From: Angiostrongylus vasorum
Lineage: Eukaryota > Nematoda > Chromadorea > Rhabditida > Metastrongylidae
Assembly (NCBI GenBank): GCA_018806985.1
Contig: JADANN010000401.1
Location: 806,001-870,000, forward strand
Direction: 5' to 3'
Length of the DNA stretch: 64,000 nt
Part shown: positions 1 to 12,041 of the stretch, piece by piece
Position numbering within the stretch: the stretch's first letter is position 1
How the letters are laid out: every line of letters starts with the position of its first letter
Translations under genes and position numbers: made by a program
Notes under the pieces: model-generated
The model's input: only the letters and a program-made list of their open reading frames with translations
Told to the model about the DNA's origin: nothing
Database searches by the model: none

Positions 1-829
1 GGCGAAAACACATTCATCCTTTCTGCAAACAGGCTAAGTGAGCTGGACGTGGATGTTAATGACTTACTTTATTGTCGTTGAGGACTGAAGAAAATATTCT
101 ATCTGAACAACCAAGATTAGCCATCTTATGCTTTTAATTGGCCCCAGCGGAACTTGTGCCTCCTTCTTCCAGCTTTAATAGACCAGTGCTGCTGCCCTAT
201 TCTTTTTTAAGAAAGTCGTGCTCCATTTCTTGGAATAGGTGCCAGAGTTGTGAATGTGTTGAATAAATGATCGTATTTTTTTACTGGTATTTTTTGATCG
301 ACACCTCTTCCAAGAATGGACCAATATGGTAGGAAATGTTTTCACATTTATAATAGCTCCGGAATTTCTTTGCTTGGAATTTTCGTTCGTTTTTCTTTCT
401 TGGAGAAAAAAAACTCAGTTTGTAGGCGAAAAGAACGATGATCCTCCGGAATTCAATTCTTGCAAAACCTTCAGTTTAAGATGAGGTCGTTCAGTATCAT
501 TATGGCTTTGCTCACCAGGGTAGTAGTTTTAACGTCAATACGTCAGGTAAACATATGAGTTAGCATTCGTGCTTTTGCTCGTCATAATGAAGTGGTGTAG
601 CTTCTCACCATCCCTGTTCTACGGTAATCGCTGGATTGCAAATCCATCTGTGGTGCAGATCTTCAAAACTTCTGGTGGATTACCACGCCTTCCAAGTAAC
701 CTAAAAGGATCCTTATAAACGCCATAGTTTTTGCTATAGAACTTCTCCATGTGCACACTAAGTAATCCATCTCTACGCAATCTCTAACTTGCAGTAAAAA
801 TGCTGTAATGTAAAGTAATAGATAATAAG
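1..829. other. Intergenic DNA, no supported feature
   Basis: AT-rich sequence without a coding frame that I recognise. No exon-like stretch with matching splice signals and no repeat family member was identified. Confidence 0.5.
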
Positions 830-1006
830 GACCCGAAGGACCCGCATGGTGTGATGGTGAACGCGTTAGCCCTCGGAAACGGTTATAGCGTGTTCGTTTC
901 CCACCGCAAACACCTGCTTTCCGGAGTTTTGCAAATATCTCAGCAACATTGGTTATATTTCGCAACATACCCTGCCATTAAAAAGAATAGGCAGTAAATA
1001 ATAAAG
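830..1006 (+). repeat. SINE-B copy (tRNA-like head)
   Basis: A tRNA-like A box (TGGTGTGATGG) is followed about 45 bases later by a B-box-like GTGTTCGTTTCCC. Then comes the family tail GTTTTGCAAATATCTCAGCA, the block ATACCCTGCCATTAAAAAG and the end GGCAGTAAATAATAAAG. The same order recurs at least six more times in the window, which makes it a dispersed family. Confidence 0.8.
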
Positions 1007-1034
1007 TAAAATTGTAATAAACAGTCTTTTAACA

Positions 1035-1402
1035 CCGATCAACGGGTTATCACCTCATCGTGGCTGGGAGGTATTCCTGGATGTCGAACTGCGAGGTACA
1101 ACGGAGGATTCATCCACTGACACGGTCTCCCAAGCTCAGAAGGAGTCCGGCGTTTCTATCAAGAAGCCTAGCTAAGAGTAAACCAATATCAAAATCCACC
1201 ATCGTCCTGGTATCAAAGTCGCATGGTGGCAAATCTCCCTCTGATGGTGGTGAAGACCAGGGCTAGACCTTGGACAGGCTGACTTCGGGATTCCATGGGA
1301 ACCACAATGGCTTAACCAGTAAATCTCCCAAAAATGAGGGGTTATGCTGGGGCCCGCACAACCAATGAGGACGGGCCAATCAATTTTCAAGTAAGTATCA
1401 AA
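1035..1402 (+). repeat. SINE-D copy, full length, with target-site duplication
   Basis: This copy matches the copies at 13.7, 45.2, 46.0, 48.9 and 53.0 kb, which lie on the opposite strand. It starts with a CTCATCGTGGCTGGGAGG head and ends with a TATCAAG-type tail. It is flanked by TCTTTTAACA at 1025-1034 and at 1403-1412. This 10 bp duplication supports insertion by target-primed reverse transcription. Whether the head derives from a tRNA is uncertain, because the B-box-like GATTCATCTCC deviates at two positions. Confidence 0.85.
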
Positions 1403-1412
1403 TCTTTTAACA

Positions 1413-3239
1413 ACGATTCACTTGTTGTGTGCATCATCGAGGAATCGTGGACGTAGCGACATTTTGTTGTTCAACCTACTGTTCGCTGTGTCATCGATTC
1501 TAGATGTTTTCGTCGATAACTCCTAAAGTAACTAGAGTAATGGGAAAGGCATGTTCTCTTTGCTACAGCCACCATTTTAGATATTATTCAAGAGCAACCA
1601 GCAGTTATAATACCAAAATAAACTTTGGTAAAACAGTGCGTCAGAATGTCAAGTTTTAATAACAGAGATGGACCAGTTCCATAAATCTCGTTATACATGC
1701 TTGGTTAGCATATACAAAATCCTTTCCTATAAAGGACCACTGGGATAGGATATAGGAAAGGATAAAGATAGGAGGATAGGATATAATAGAAAATAGGATC
1801 GCATTTATAGTCATCTAGATCTTTCTGATCGCGCCTCTTTTCTCGGATAGCAATCCTTCCTACCTTAGCTTTCTTTGAAATCGTATTAGATGTAACCAGT
1901 CTTTGTCATGACAGTAGCCATACGAAAGAAAAGATGAATCGACGTTTTTCTGTGGTGTACCTTGATTTTTCCCAGATGTTCCCTCATTCCGTCTTGCTCA
2001 TGTGGCAAGAAGTTTGAGGTCACTGGTGAAAAAACCGTGTTCAGATTAGATTACAATTATCTCTGAAGTGTCTTCTTTTTTTCACGAACAACACATTCTT
2101 ATCTCTAGTTTCTATCTTTTTCCTCAAACGCACTCCCATAGTTGTATAGATAGGTGTTTCTTAGATCATTTCTTCGAGACTTTATAGCAAGTGCAATTGA
2201 TCCAGACCCCTGAGTCATTCCGTTCATCTCATCCTCTTTCTTTGGTGGATTTAAAGTAATCATCCTTTTTTGCCGATGGCTGCCTAATGTTACTAAGCCA
2301 ACACTTGTGACTATCCCGTTGATCCTTCATCGATCCAGTATGTACTTGAACTAGTCGAAACTAAACTAACTGCGTCAAAGTGGACAAGTATATTACTCTT
2401 TTCTTTCCTTCTACTTCGGCTTTCTTTTTGTTGTTTTGTATCTTTTAGATCATCGCTACCACTAATATTGTTTAATCTAATCTTTTTTTTTGTTTTCCTC
2501 CTCTTCTTCTTTGGTATTCCACTTTTCCGATCTGATCATTCACTCCAGCTATCGACTGTTTTGACCCTTATTACTAGACGGACTGTCCACATCATGAATC
2601 TTCAAAAGCACATTTGACGTAGTACAAAAAAGAAATAGCTCTCCTGCTCAGTCTTTCAACGAAGGTATCCATGTACTTCTAGCATTGATACGCTAATGAT
2701 TATCGGTCCCCACATGGCTATTGGATTTCATTTTTTAGAAGAGTTTCTTCGACTTAAAGCACTTTTTTGCAGTAGTGTATCTCATTTGTTAACGTGTTTG
2801 TTAGGGTGCTGGGACGAAGTAGGCAAGACTATTCAGAAACGAATAGAGGAATCAGAGTTGAGTGGAGCGATTTCTGAGAATCAGGAGCTCTTGAAGAATG
2901 AGAAAAAATTCACTTATGGTCCAAAACCTATGCGATTTGATAACCAGTGAGGACAGATGATTGTCGTTACCACCACCACTACAATCGCTGTCAGTCGCTT
3001 TTTCATACAACAAAGGCAGGGTTATAAATCGGATGAGTTTTCAGATCCAGATAGCCTCATTCAACTCCAGAAGCGATCAACGCTTACAATTCATATGCTT
3101 CGCCTTTCTACTAAACAAAGAGAGACAGACATTGATTACTGCTTGAAAAGAAAAACTTTTTTCCGTACTTTGTTTTCAGTAGGGTTTCACGAGTTCGTTC
3201 TATAAGCCAGATATGCCTCCAATCGCTGCTACGCCCTTA
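1413..3239. other. Intergenic DNA with a purine-rich AGGATA stretch
   Basis: No gene is supported. The stretch 1738-1800 is built from irregular AGGATA/AAGGATAAAG units. These resemble the SINE-A tail on its complementary strand and may be an orphan expanded tail. The open frames at 2.7-3.2 kb overlap one another in different frames and have no family I recognise. Confidence 0.4.
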
Positions 3240-3306
3240 ACAATGGTTGATGAAGACGAATGCATTGAGCATTCCTCAAGCATTGACCAACGCGGAAACC
3301 TTTTTA
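3240..3306 (+). repeat. SINE-A 3' fragment
   Basis: This matches the part of SINE-A just before its tail (GATGCTTAATGAAGTCGAATGCAT-like, CCTCAGGGATTGATCAACGC-like), with about one change per seven bases. Head and tail are missing. Confidence 0.55.
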
Positions 3307-3477
3307 GCTCTAATTTTTTTACTTCAGTTGCTTCACGACTTTATATACTTCTTAGTGATAAAAATGACATCTTCTACAAGCATGAAAATCCGAAAACTTC
3401 CCAAAATGTTGAAGTATTTAGGACTACTAGGACACTCTATTGATCAGATTCCTGATAAAAAAATAAAATTACGGAGG

Positions 3478-3645
3478 ACGAGGCTATCGGCACTAATCAG
3501 TTTCTGAGGAATGTGCTACGCATTCGACTTCAGTTAGAGGTGATTGAATACATGTCTGACCTATAAGATGAGTTTCGGTGGCCCACCAATGTATCATATC
3601 AGTGCTGCTATCCTCTTAAACAAATCTGATACCTCAATGTTCTTT
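3478..3645 (-). repeat. SINE-A, head missing
   Basis: The complement carries the SINE-A body in family order: the GGCTATCGGCACTAATCAG end, the GCATTCGACTTCA block, CCAATGTATCATATCAGTGCTGCTATCC-like sequence and CAAATCTGATACC. The tRNA-like head is absent. PLE-A begins just downstream. Confidence 0.65.
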
Positions 3646-3695
3646 TTCAATAAGCAGACACAGGGTTGGTACTATAGAATTTATTAGAATACAAT

Positions 3696-3731
3696 AGCTG
3701 AAGTTTCGGCGGTTTCGCCTTCTTCAGAGCC
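3696..3731 (-). ncRNA. Hammerhead-like ribozyme core at PLE-A end
   Basis: On the - strand the order is CTGAAGA, A, GGCG-AAAC-CGCC, GAAAC. This matches the hammerhead core CUGANGA, stem II, GAAA. Stem II is a perfect 4 bp helix with a 4 base loop. One extra A lies between the core and the helix. Stems I and III were not worked out. Hammerhead motifs are known in PLE terminal repeats; cleavage activity here is inference. Confidence 0.5.
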
Positions 3732-4180
3732 TGGAAAGGTCAAGTTGAGATGCGATCTACTCAGCCAAACACTTTCATAACCCCAGCAGATAAAACATAA
3801 CAAATAAATTTGCATTCGCATAAGAAACAGGTTCATTCAAACACCCACGTTCATCGTTGTAAAGTATTTCATTTAGTTGGAGGATAGCAGCCGCACAGAG
3901 TAATACATGGGCGAGGACTGTCCCTGTGTCAGGTCATTGGATCAACCTGAGATATGGCGCCAGGTCACGCGTGATGACAGGACACTCCTCGTTGCGGTTC
4001 ATCTCTGAATTTTTTGGAATTGATCCAAAACGCTTCAAGGGTTTTACGCGCTGATGTCTTTGATTCCTGCGCGAGGATAGTGACTCCTACTTCAAAATCT
4101 TCTCCGTTGTGTTCCTGCATCCTATGTGCGCTTAGTGGACTGTTTTGTTTTAATTTAGATTTACCGACTAGGTGTTCTTT

Positions 4181-4456
4181 TTATGCGGACGCGGAGCGGT
4201 CTACCCGTTTCGCCAAAGTATTCGCTTTGCAAGAGATCAGATATACTGTGCCTGAATTCATGCAGTCACCGTCTCTACCGTTAGGGCAAATTATGCAGTT
4301 TTTCGTTGCACACAGACGGTCATATAGGCGGTTGCGAACTACCTGGCGTCTTAAAGTGTCCGGTGGTACTTCTGTCACTCTTACGGAATTCTCTAGACCG
4401 GCCCTTATTAAGCAATGTTTTATGGCTGCACTTATTTCGTTTGAAATACAGGGCAA
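4181..4456 (-). pseudogene. PLE-A endonuclease-region fragment
   Basis: This 91-residue open frame holds the PLE linker (ENSVRVTEVPP, VRNRLYDRLCATKNC), a cysteine motif CIICP...GDC, and the first GIY-YIG motif as GTVYLISC at about residues 66-73. The sequence after that degenerates: the expected YIG motif is not recognisable, and the reading continues downstream only after a stop codon. It is a relic of a retroelement protein, not a host gene. Confidence 0.7.
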
Positions 4457-4552
4457 CGGGAACGGAGCCTTGTTTTCGCTAGGATTAGCGTTCTGGGGCG
4501 TGGTTTTTCCTCTATGCTTCTGTCGAGAAGCAACAGTTACTATCTATCAGTT

Positions 4553-4682
4553 GCAAATCTGATACCATTTTGCTGACCCCGTAAGGATGGAAAGCTTGGT
4601 GAGCCTCGGCCGCGGGGTTGAACCAACGACTACGTTTGGATTGTAATGTATTTGTAACCATTGCGCTACAGACGCTTCACCG
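4553..4682 (-). repeat. SINE-A head half
   Basis: The complement carries CTGATACCATTTTGCTGACCC, then GGAAAGCTTGGTGAGCC, and ends with CCATTGCGCTACAGACGC, which is the complement of the tRNA-like A-box region. Only the head half is present, fused to the end of PLE-A. Confidence 0.65.
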
Positions 4683-5039
4683 TAAGAAGATCACCTCAAA
4701 TTCCAATACTATCATTTATATCGGTGACTTGGTTGGTCCGATTCCTCCCAACATTCCATTTCTTTTTATCTCCTTCGTCAACTGCTCTTTTCCTCTCAAC
4801 AATCTTTACGATGTAAAACTGAAAAAATTCTCGCTTTCCGATCAATGAATCCGACCACAAGATATTTCTCTTCATTTTCATAAGAAATCGAAAAAATCTG
4901 AAGCATTTGCCAATATGCCTGAGCTTTGATGACAGCAAATATTTCTTGTCGATGACAAGAATATTCGAAGACCTGAGGATTTTACGAAGTATTACACACG
5001 ACCACTTTCTATTAACCTCGGCATTGATAGAGCAATTCT

Positions 5040-5075
5040 TTGTTGAGCAAAAAATGAGGTGTTATTTTTAAAGTT
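5040..5075 (-). repeat. PLE terminal tail fragment
   Basis: On the - strand this reads AAAATAACACCTC followed by a TTTGCTCAACAAAGAA-like end. It is the same tail that follows the hammerhead-like motif at 38,030-38,085 and 51,575-51,610. Confidence 0.45.
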
Positions 5076-5449
5076 GACTTGTCCTCATTTTACATCCGCT
5101 TACCAGTTCGCTTCAAGACCTCTTACAGAAAATGAAACAGGGGTGCTGAGATCCACAGTTCAAGATGGTGTTCAAAAGGATCTCAGCCTTTTGACATATT
5201 ATGTCATTCGTTTTGGTACTATAACTAACTTTGTTCATACCATAACTTCTCCAAGGGACATGTGGAGTACTACAAAGAGATAGTATTCTGTTTTACATAA
5301 CCACATGTTAGAATCCCATCTGGGGTTATCCAAGGTGGGTGATGAGAGCAATGACCTTGCGATTATTGCATGTCCCCCTAATCTCGGAGCATTGTGCTAC
5401 ACGACCTCCTCAAATATGCTAACACGCAAAGACTGTAAAGACGACCACA

Positions 5450-5705
5450 GTGATGCTAAGATATTTGCAAAACTCGTGACCACAGGTGTCTGCGATGAGG
5501 TGAGGAACGAACGTGCTATTACCCTTTCCGGAGACTAAGGCGTTCACCACCACACCATGTCGGTTCTTCGCTTCGCTTGTCTCTCAGCTAACTCTATCGA
5601 TTAGTGCCATCAGCAATCACCCGTCAACGGGATTGATCTGAGGAGCCCAAATCGGCATTGAACCCAGTTAAGCTGAGCTATAGTAGACAGCAAATGAAAA
5701 GTTAG
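5450..5705 (-). repeat. SINE-B copy
   Basis: On the - strand the order is the 5' block ending CAGCTTAACTGGGTTCAATG, then GCCCAGATC-like and ACGGGTGATTGCTGATGGCA, then the A-box-like TGGTGTGGTGGTGAACGC. The degenerate B box and the GTTTTGCAAATATCTTAGCATC tail follow. Confidence 0.75.
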
Positions 5706-8044
5706 AACTGTAAAGACGATTTAAAACAGAAGAAAACACTGTATAGTATTCTGTTCTCGATCCACTTTTAATCATACTCGTAAAGCACTGTGGAGCCCCT
5801 TCAAAAAAACATTATGCTCACTACAAAAGCAAATTATAAAGTTAAGCGACTAACACTAAGAACGTCATATCTTATTTTATTATTCCTTTAAGTGGTCAAA
5901 TGAACACCCGGATATCATTTCAGGGCTTCCAGTCGCTCTATCGCATGCCAACTTAGCCACCGTTCTATGGATTTTGTGGAAATAAACTTGTTTGATACAC
6001 ATTCCATGGATAACCTTTATGAGTGGCAATAAAATAATTCGAAACACTGCGTTTGCTTCCCAAACATTGGTGGCTTCTACAGCGAAGGCATCTCGTAGTT
6101 TCGAGTAACTAATCATTTCTCGTCACTAATCGCTCGTAAAGTAAACAATGCAACTTGTAAACGAGAGACACCTAGAATCGGCAGATCGGGCTCGGGACCG
6201 ACCGACTTCTCGCCTGGCCGGCGCAATCGTCGTTCCAATATTGCCTGGGGTGGTGGTGGTGGTTGGTGCTGTTTTTGCTTCGTCTACTTCAAACAAACAC
6301 AATATCCATCAGTCATAATCCACGAACCGACGCTTTCCCATTCCCATTCAATAAATAATATTTATGAATCCACATACCAAAATATTAATATCAGCTCATA
6401 ACACGAGTTTCCCACTATCGTAGTATTTTCGTCGCTTCACTTTTTTTATCCACTTTCTTCGTATTCATCCATCTCTTCCTCTTTTCTACCCTTATCGTTT
6501 TCCTGGACGACAGGTGGGCAGGTAGACATTCTCTATAGTTGACATATTCTATTGCCTTAAAAAGCCCTTCTTATAACTGTCTAAGAATGCTGTCATACTG
6601 AAAAGAGGCAATGGCTATAGCAGTTGAAGTCTCTTCTATGTTTCTCCCTAAAAATCTTTCATTCAGAGCTGTTTTCTCAGTTATTTCTCTTTTCGTTATC
6701 AAATACCCCTTGTTGAACACATCGAAAAAAACTCTGTAATCGAAGAAAATACGATGATGAGGTTCAAGAGGTGCTGCAGAAGACATTTCTCCTTTTTCCT
6801 TTTTTTTCTTGCACCATATTTCTATTTCTATACTCCAATAAATCATACCGTCTGTTTACAAAGAGCGAATTGCAGTCGGATCATTCACGACCACCGTTCA
6901 TATCATTTTTTTTGCGAACTAAAGTCCGAGAACCAAAGTCTCTTAAGCACGTCAAGGTTTTCGCAGAGTTTTAGGCTTCCGAAGTTTTAAAAAGGTTAAA
7001 AATGTGACTGAAAACCCTATATTTTTCGAATAATTAAGGAATTACATTGACAAAAGGACCATCCGTGGTTACCTTTGTTACAATGGAATACTCCTCTCTT
7101 TTCCAATAACCCTCCATCACTGGTTCTCTCTTCGTCATTCTTCCTCTGTCTCTTGATCACCCTCTTTTTCTCATTCTTCCCCTCTCTCTCTCTTTCTGTA
7201 TTCCTCAGTTTCTCCCTATTCTTTAACCCACTGTTTCTTCGGCTCTTTCTCCCTCTCCCTCTCTCTTTTGTCCTTCCTCTCTTTGTCTAAAGTATGTTTG
7301 TCTATAAATCATAACTCTAGTCGTACCTTATGTCAACAGAATGTTCTTTGTAAGGGAAAGATCGAATCAACATGTATCGATAGCCCAATTTATGAGAAAT
7401 GGTTCAATAACTGGAACGTTATCAATATCAGGTCTGTGATTCATAGAAATTGAGCGAGCAGAACGTTTATTGTTGACTGTACCAGTATGATTCCGACGAT
7501 ATCTTTAATTTAGCCTTTATTCTTTATTTCTTACCGTAAGCAAGTCGTGTACGTGTAACCAGCGACTGTTTACTGCTACTACTACGAAACTTCAACAAAG
7601 TGACGTAAAAAAAAAGGAAACAATACCGAAAAAAAGAGAGAAAGGAAAGGGAAAAAGAGAATAGAGAAAACAAGGGGAAAAGAGCAAGGAAATTCTCATC
7701 GAAATGATATAAAAGAATAATGAAACAAGTTTCGAATTTTACTTTTACTTTTAAAAATTTAAAATTTACTTATGAGCTTATCCGTGTATCACTTAGGTGC
7801 AAGACGAGTTTGCGCCGTTATAAGTTTCCCATCTCCTATTGCTTTAATAGATGTGCGAAAAGCGCAGTTGTTAACGATGCCATGCAACACATGTATAGTT
7901 TCTGGCTCAGATCCTCGGCCGATATTCTAACCCTCACAGTAAAGCCATTCTTCCAAGATGAGCAAGTTGGTACCAGATTTCTCAGCGAGAAGCTACCGAC
8001 CATTTACAAAATCCGCCGACTGTTTTTGTGGTGAAGACTCTTGT
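5706..8044. other. Intergenic DNA, pyrimidine- and purine-rich tracts
   Basis: No gene is supported. There is a CT-rich tract at about 7075-7290, whose serine/leucine/phenylalanine-rich open frame is a composition artefact. A purine-rich tract follows at about 7605-7700. A 78-residue - strand frame at 5880-6116 has no family I recognise and no clear splice context. Confidence 0.4.
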
Positions 8045-8110
8045 AAAGTTGTCTCGGAATTTCCGGGAGAATAAAAACTCAACCAGCATTCAAGGACATT
8101 CGTAAAAAAA
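8045..8110 (+). repeat. SINE-E fragment
   Basis: It carries the SINE-E block ACCAGCATTC followed by GACATTC and lysine-codon-like A-runs. The same segment occurs at 58,865-58,935 and, on the opposite strand, inside the fuller copies at 22.0 and 63.5 kb. Confidence 0.4.
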
Positions 8111-8785
8111 AGGCGAGTTGCTCAAATGGAAGCTGGACTGATGAGCAAATCCAGTGAGTTTTCTGGATGTTGGACGCGACACAACGAACCGAAATAAGAT
8201 GTGCAGATATCCTTGCAATACGAGGTGTCAGGTCACATAAAATGGAAGAAAAAATCTCTTAATTAGTCTTATTTGTTTATTTTCGCTCCACTGGTCTAAT
8301 ACTTACATACTTGGCACATTTCGATATGCACGGATGTTGCATGTTTTTTTTCGGAATCGTGATCCAACTGTAATCACCGGTGGGATGATGATGTTCATTG
8401 TCGAGAATCGATGTGACATAAGTCCGGTTTGATAAATTACCTTTTTTCAAATATTACGAACGAGAAACTAGCTCTCATCGACAACACCATGAAAATGTCA
8501 TAGTTTGATATGAAGTTCATTACCTGTCTTCATGTACCTAAAATTTGTCAGGAGTACCTACAAATCACATTATCAGGAAAATAAGAAGCTCTCAAATCAA
8601 TGTTTGTAGACATAAAAAGACGTGTGCACTGTTAAGACGACTTTACAATTCTGAGGGCTGTCATCTCTTCTGATCAGATCTCCTGCGCATTTATCCTACT
8701 TTGCTTTTCATATATGTTCCGTTGTATCTCAAAGATAAGATATTCTTGAGAGTTTCAACTGGGTATTTCTAAGTGGTGCTCTGTA

Positions 8786-9235
8786 TGTGTGTATGTATGT
8801 ATGTAAAATGCATCTAAGTGTGTATGTATGTATACACGTATATATACATATGCATGTATGTATGTATGTATGTATGTATGTATGTATGTATGTATGTATG
8901 TATGTATGTATGTATGTATGTATGTATGTATGTATGTATGTATGTATGTATGTATGTATGTATGTATGTATGTATGTATGTATGTATGTATGTATGTATG
9001 TATGTATGTATGTATGTATGTATGTATGTATGTATGTATGTGTGTATGTATGTATGTATGTATGTATGTATGTATGTATGTATGTATGTATGTATGTATG
9101 TATGTATGTATGTATGTATGTATGTATGTATGTATGTATGTATGTATGTATGTATGTATGTATGTGTATGTATGTGTGGGTGTATGTGTGGGTGTATGTG
9201 TGTATGTGTGTATGTGTGTGTGTGTGTGTATGTGT

Positions 9236-9310
<75 letters not shown>
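8786..9310. repeat. Compound microsatellite (ATGT)n then (TG)n
   Basis: From 8854 to about 9160 the sequence is almost pure ATGT tetranucleotide with one TGTG interruption near 9042. A mixed TATGTGTG/GGGTGTATG zone follows, and then a pure TG run from 9242 to 9310. Long open frames on both strands (MYVC and THTI/HTYI periodicity) are by-products of the repeat and are not genes. Confidence 0.98.
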
Positions 9311-9312
<2 letters not shown>

Positions 9313-10859
9313 AGCTTTTGTGAGAAAACATCGTTCACATTCTCTGTGGGTGGCGTGCACAATTCTGGATGTTGTGGTTCTCTCAACCCATGTCTCAACT
9401 ACATTACAGAACGCTGCGCGGCCTGTTAAACAAAACAGGTGAGACGGCGATTTTGGGTTCGTACTTGTTCAATTGCTGTGTCGAAACCTAAACAATGTCA
9501 GTACTGTTTTATTCCTGCACAATGTCTTCTTCGTGTGTTCTTCCATACTGATTCAACATCCCAGCTGCACATCAAATGTGGTCTCTATTGCCAAAAGGCC
9601 AAAGGTTTTGATTTGTTTTTCCATAGTACAATATTGGCATTTCTCGCTTAGCTAGATACTTAGGTAATCCATCTTCGTTCAATCATTCTGAGCTGAGAGT
9701 TCATCCATTTGTTTTGGTCTTGGAAGCGTCATTTCAGGTGTGGTTCGCCTGCACCTTGAGGTAACATACTATTCAAATTCCTACCACGAAATGGTGACAT
9801 TTTGAAAAACAAAGCAAAAATGTGAAATAGTGAATATTTCGGAATACTAAATAGGTATTCGTTGACTGAGCAAGAGTCTTTTCAATTCCTTGTTGCTTAC
9901 CTCGTGAAAGGACATCTGCACAGGTCTCATTTGCATCTCTTACTGATCTGACGATTTCTTACTAATCGAAATGGTCCCTTTAACACTTTCGAGCGATGCA
10001 CAGACAGAGTTAATACGCTTTAGCGCCACAAACTCTTGTGATCTGTGGAAATTCTTAATCGATGATCAGAATGAAAGGCGCTGCAAATTTTCTTGAATAT
10101 GAGCGGGCGAGTCGCTGCCCCATTTTGCTCTTCCACCCCAACCACTTCATTTCATTGAATGAGAACCATATTAGTTTTCCAGCCATGTTTCTTTGCAATT
10201 CTTACTTTCCACAGATGGCGGACTTTGAATTCCTGAGTTTCCAAGACCAAAGACGATTTGAGTCCAACAAATTTTATCAAAGGTGGCCAGTCATCTGGTT
10301 ATTTTTTGCCTATACCACTTCCCACCCTTATTTAAAAACTAATTCCGATGCTACTCGTAGGAATGCAGAAAAGTTATTATTGTCAATGTGTTTATAAGAA
10401 GAACGATTTCAACAAGGTCCCTTTCACAAGGATTTCTTGAAGATTGCCAAAGAACTTTGTCACAACTGAGAAGCTGAAAAGCTCATAGCATTATTGTGTT
10501 TTTGCATTTGCACGTTTATGCTCCACATGGGAGATCTCCAAATCTGATAAAGCCCGAGATTTCCAAGACCACCGCCAGAAAACGAGTGTTTTTGTCCAGG
10601 CAGACAAGTCTGTTGCTGTTAGACTGACCTCGGCGGCAGATGGATGCCCGGATTAGACAAAGAGAAGTGAAGAGCTCGAACAGCAAACGAGTTAAGTATC
10701 ATCACACCACATTTTTCCCTTCTAAACTCAATAAACGATCGGTTCATGCAGAATTGTCCAGCTGTCGATCTACACAAATTGTCTTCTGAATCACATTCCA
10801 CCATTAATGGTCTGGAAGAGAAAAAAGACTACTAAAGTGAAGTGCTAACTTCCCGTCCC
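9311..10859. other. Intergenic DNA, no supported feature
   Basis: A 111-codon open frame at 10,062-10,397 has no recognisable domain, no upstream acceptor that would define an exon, and a composition like the surrounding DNA. I do not call it a gene. Confidence 0.4.
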
Positions 10860-11033
10860 ATTGACCCGTGATCGCTGATGGCAATGATAGACAGAAAGCT
10901 AGCTGAGAGAAAGGCGAAACGAAGGACCTGCATGGTGCGGTGGTGAACGCGTTTGTTCCTGGAAAGGGTAAGAGCGTGTTCGACCCCCACCGCAGATACT
11001 TGCTGTCCGGGGTTTTTGCAAATATTTCAACAC
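10860..11033 (+). repeat. SINE-B copy
   Basis: It starts with GATCGCTGATGGCA and AGCTAGCTGAGAGAAAGGCG. Next come the A-box-like TGGTGCGGTGGTGAACGCG and the B-box-like GTGTTCGACCCCC. The tail TTTTTGCAAATATTTCAACACC closes it. Confidence 0.8.
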
Positions 11034-11154
11034 CAAAGCGAAGTGTCTTTAAAATAAAGAAAAGTGTATTTAAGCCAGGAAATAGAAAGGAATTCGTTTT
11101 TTAAAAACTTCTACTTCTGGTACAGGAAGAAATAGATTCATTCATTTTTTGTTC

Positions 11155-11315
11155 ATTTTCTATATACGGCCCGTCATTTTTCTGATGCCAACACTTCTCG
11201 CATTCATTTCGTTGTCTCGCATTCATTATTAACAAAGATCTTCGAAGATTTGGATGATTCTTAGGGGACTTTTTCTTTCCACCAGTGTCGTAGAATGCTA
11301 TTCAAGTGGATTTTT
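11155..11315 (-). repeat. Degenerate SINE-E body
   Basis: This shares the spaced blocks CAACACTTCTCGCATTCAT, TCTCGCATTCAT and TGTCGTAGAATGCT with the SINE-E copies at 21.9 and 63.4 kb. The tRNA-like head is not recognisable. Confidence 0.4.
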
Positions 11316-11745
11316 TGGACTTCCTAGGTAACTCTACAAGAACGTTCTCGAGTTTCCCTACAAGCAGTCGCCTGCTCTTGTAAATCGAAGAGAGTTTTTC
11401 GAGATTAGTACGAATTTCTTAACTCTGAAAGTGTGGAAAGCTTGCTACGGTGTTACATTCAATTAGTGATTAACCGATTGTTGCACAGCGTCATTTGCCA
11501 CTGTGCTGTCCTCGCCACTAAAGAAGACATTTTTTCTTCGGTTTTTTTCTTGCTACTATTGTCTTCTTTAATTTGAAACGGACTTCTTACAAGTAGGCGT
11601 TTCGTATGACTTTACACCTTTCTTCTGATTCTCTAATAACACTAAGGATACGAAGAATAAAGACCTTAGCTAAAAGCTTTTTTTAAATCATAGCTCCGTT
11701 CCTTGTTTCACATGCTACGATTTTCCGAGTTGTATCCCGTGTGAG

Positions 11746-12032
11746 GCGCGTGTGGCGCAGTGGTCAGGGGGCGCCCTGCAACACACATGTGAAACCGATC
11801 CCCGTGCCCACGGCCCACCAAGCATTCCATCGCCCCAGGGTCGTTAAATTGGTAGCAGACTTGTCTGGGAAGATAGCAGCACTGGCTCGATACACCAGTA
11901 GGCCACCGCGAGTTGTTGTAAAGGCCAGATATACATTCAGTCATCTCCAAACGATGCTTAATGCAGTCGAATGCGTGGGACACCTTTCAGGGATTGATTA
12001 ACGCCTAAGTTTTCGTCCTTTTTATCCTTTAT
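11746..12032 (+). repeat. SINE-A copy with target-site duplication
   Basis: The head GGCGCGTGTGGCGCAGTGG is a good tRNA A box, and a B-box-like ACCGATCCCC follows. The body contains TAGCAGCACTGGCTCGATAC and the tail is TTTTTATCCTTTATCC. CCGTGTGAG lies at 11,737-11,745 and again at 12,033-12,041. The 9 bp duplication marks a retroposed insertion and fixes the orientation. Confidence 0.88.
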
Positions 12033-12041
12033 CCGTGTGAG

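Larger units (their letters stand above)
3660..4540 (-). mobile_element. Penelope-like element A, 3' part
   Basis: This is a 5'-truncated Penelope-like retroelement read on the - strand. From 4460 down to 3960 it encodes the C-terminal linker and GIY-YIG endonuclease region typical of the group. The LRRQ..RNRLYDRLCAT stretch comes first, then a cysteine pattern CIICPNGRDGDCM, then GTVYLISC. Further on is ESKTSARKTLEAFWI, in a second stretch reached across a stop codon. The non-coding end at 3660-3950 carries the hammerhead-like motif and recurs at PLE-B and PLE-C. The element stops abruptly next to a SINE-A head. Confidence 0.8.

Noticed and set aside
7075..7290. Phe/Leu/Ser-rich open frame that could pass for a membrane protein
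   Set aside because: It is a CT-rich tract read in one frame; there is no domain, splice signal or conserved residue.
8755..9442. Five overlapping open frames of 175-204 codons on both strands
   Set aside because: They are the translation of the ATGT/TG microsatellite (MYVC and THTI/HTYI periodicity), with no coding information.
11744..11820. tRNA gene candidates with A and B boxes (also at 22,576, 10,930, 19,260, 62,400)
   Set aside because: The boxes are present but no full cloverleaf with acceptor and anticodon stems can be formed, and each is followed by a repeated SINE body.
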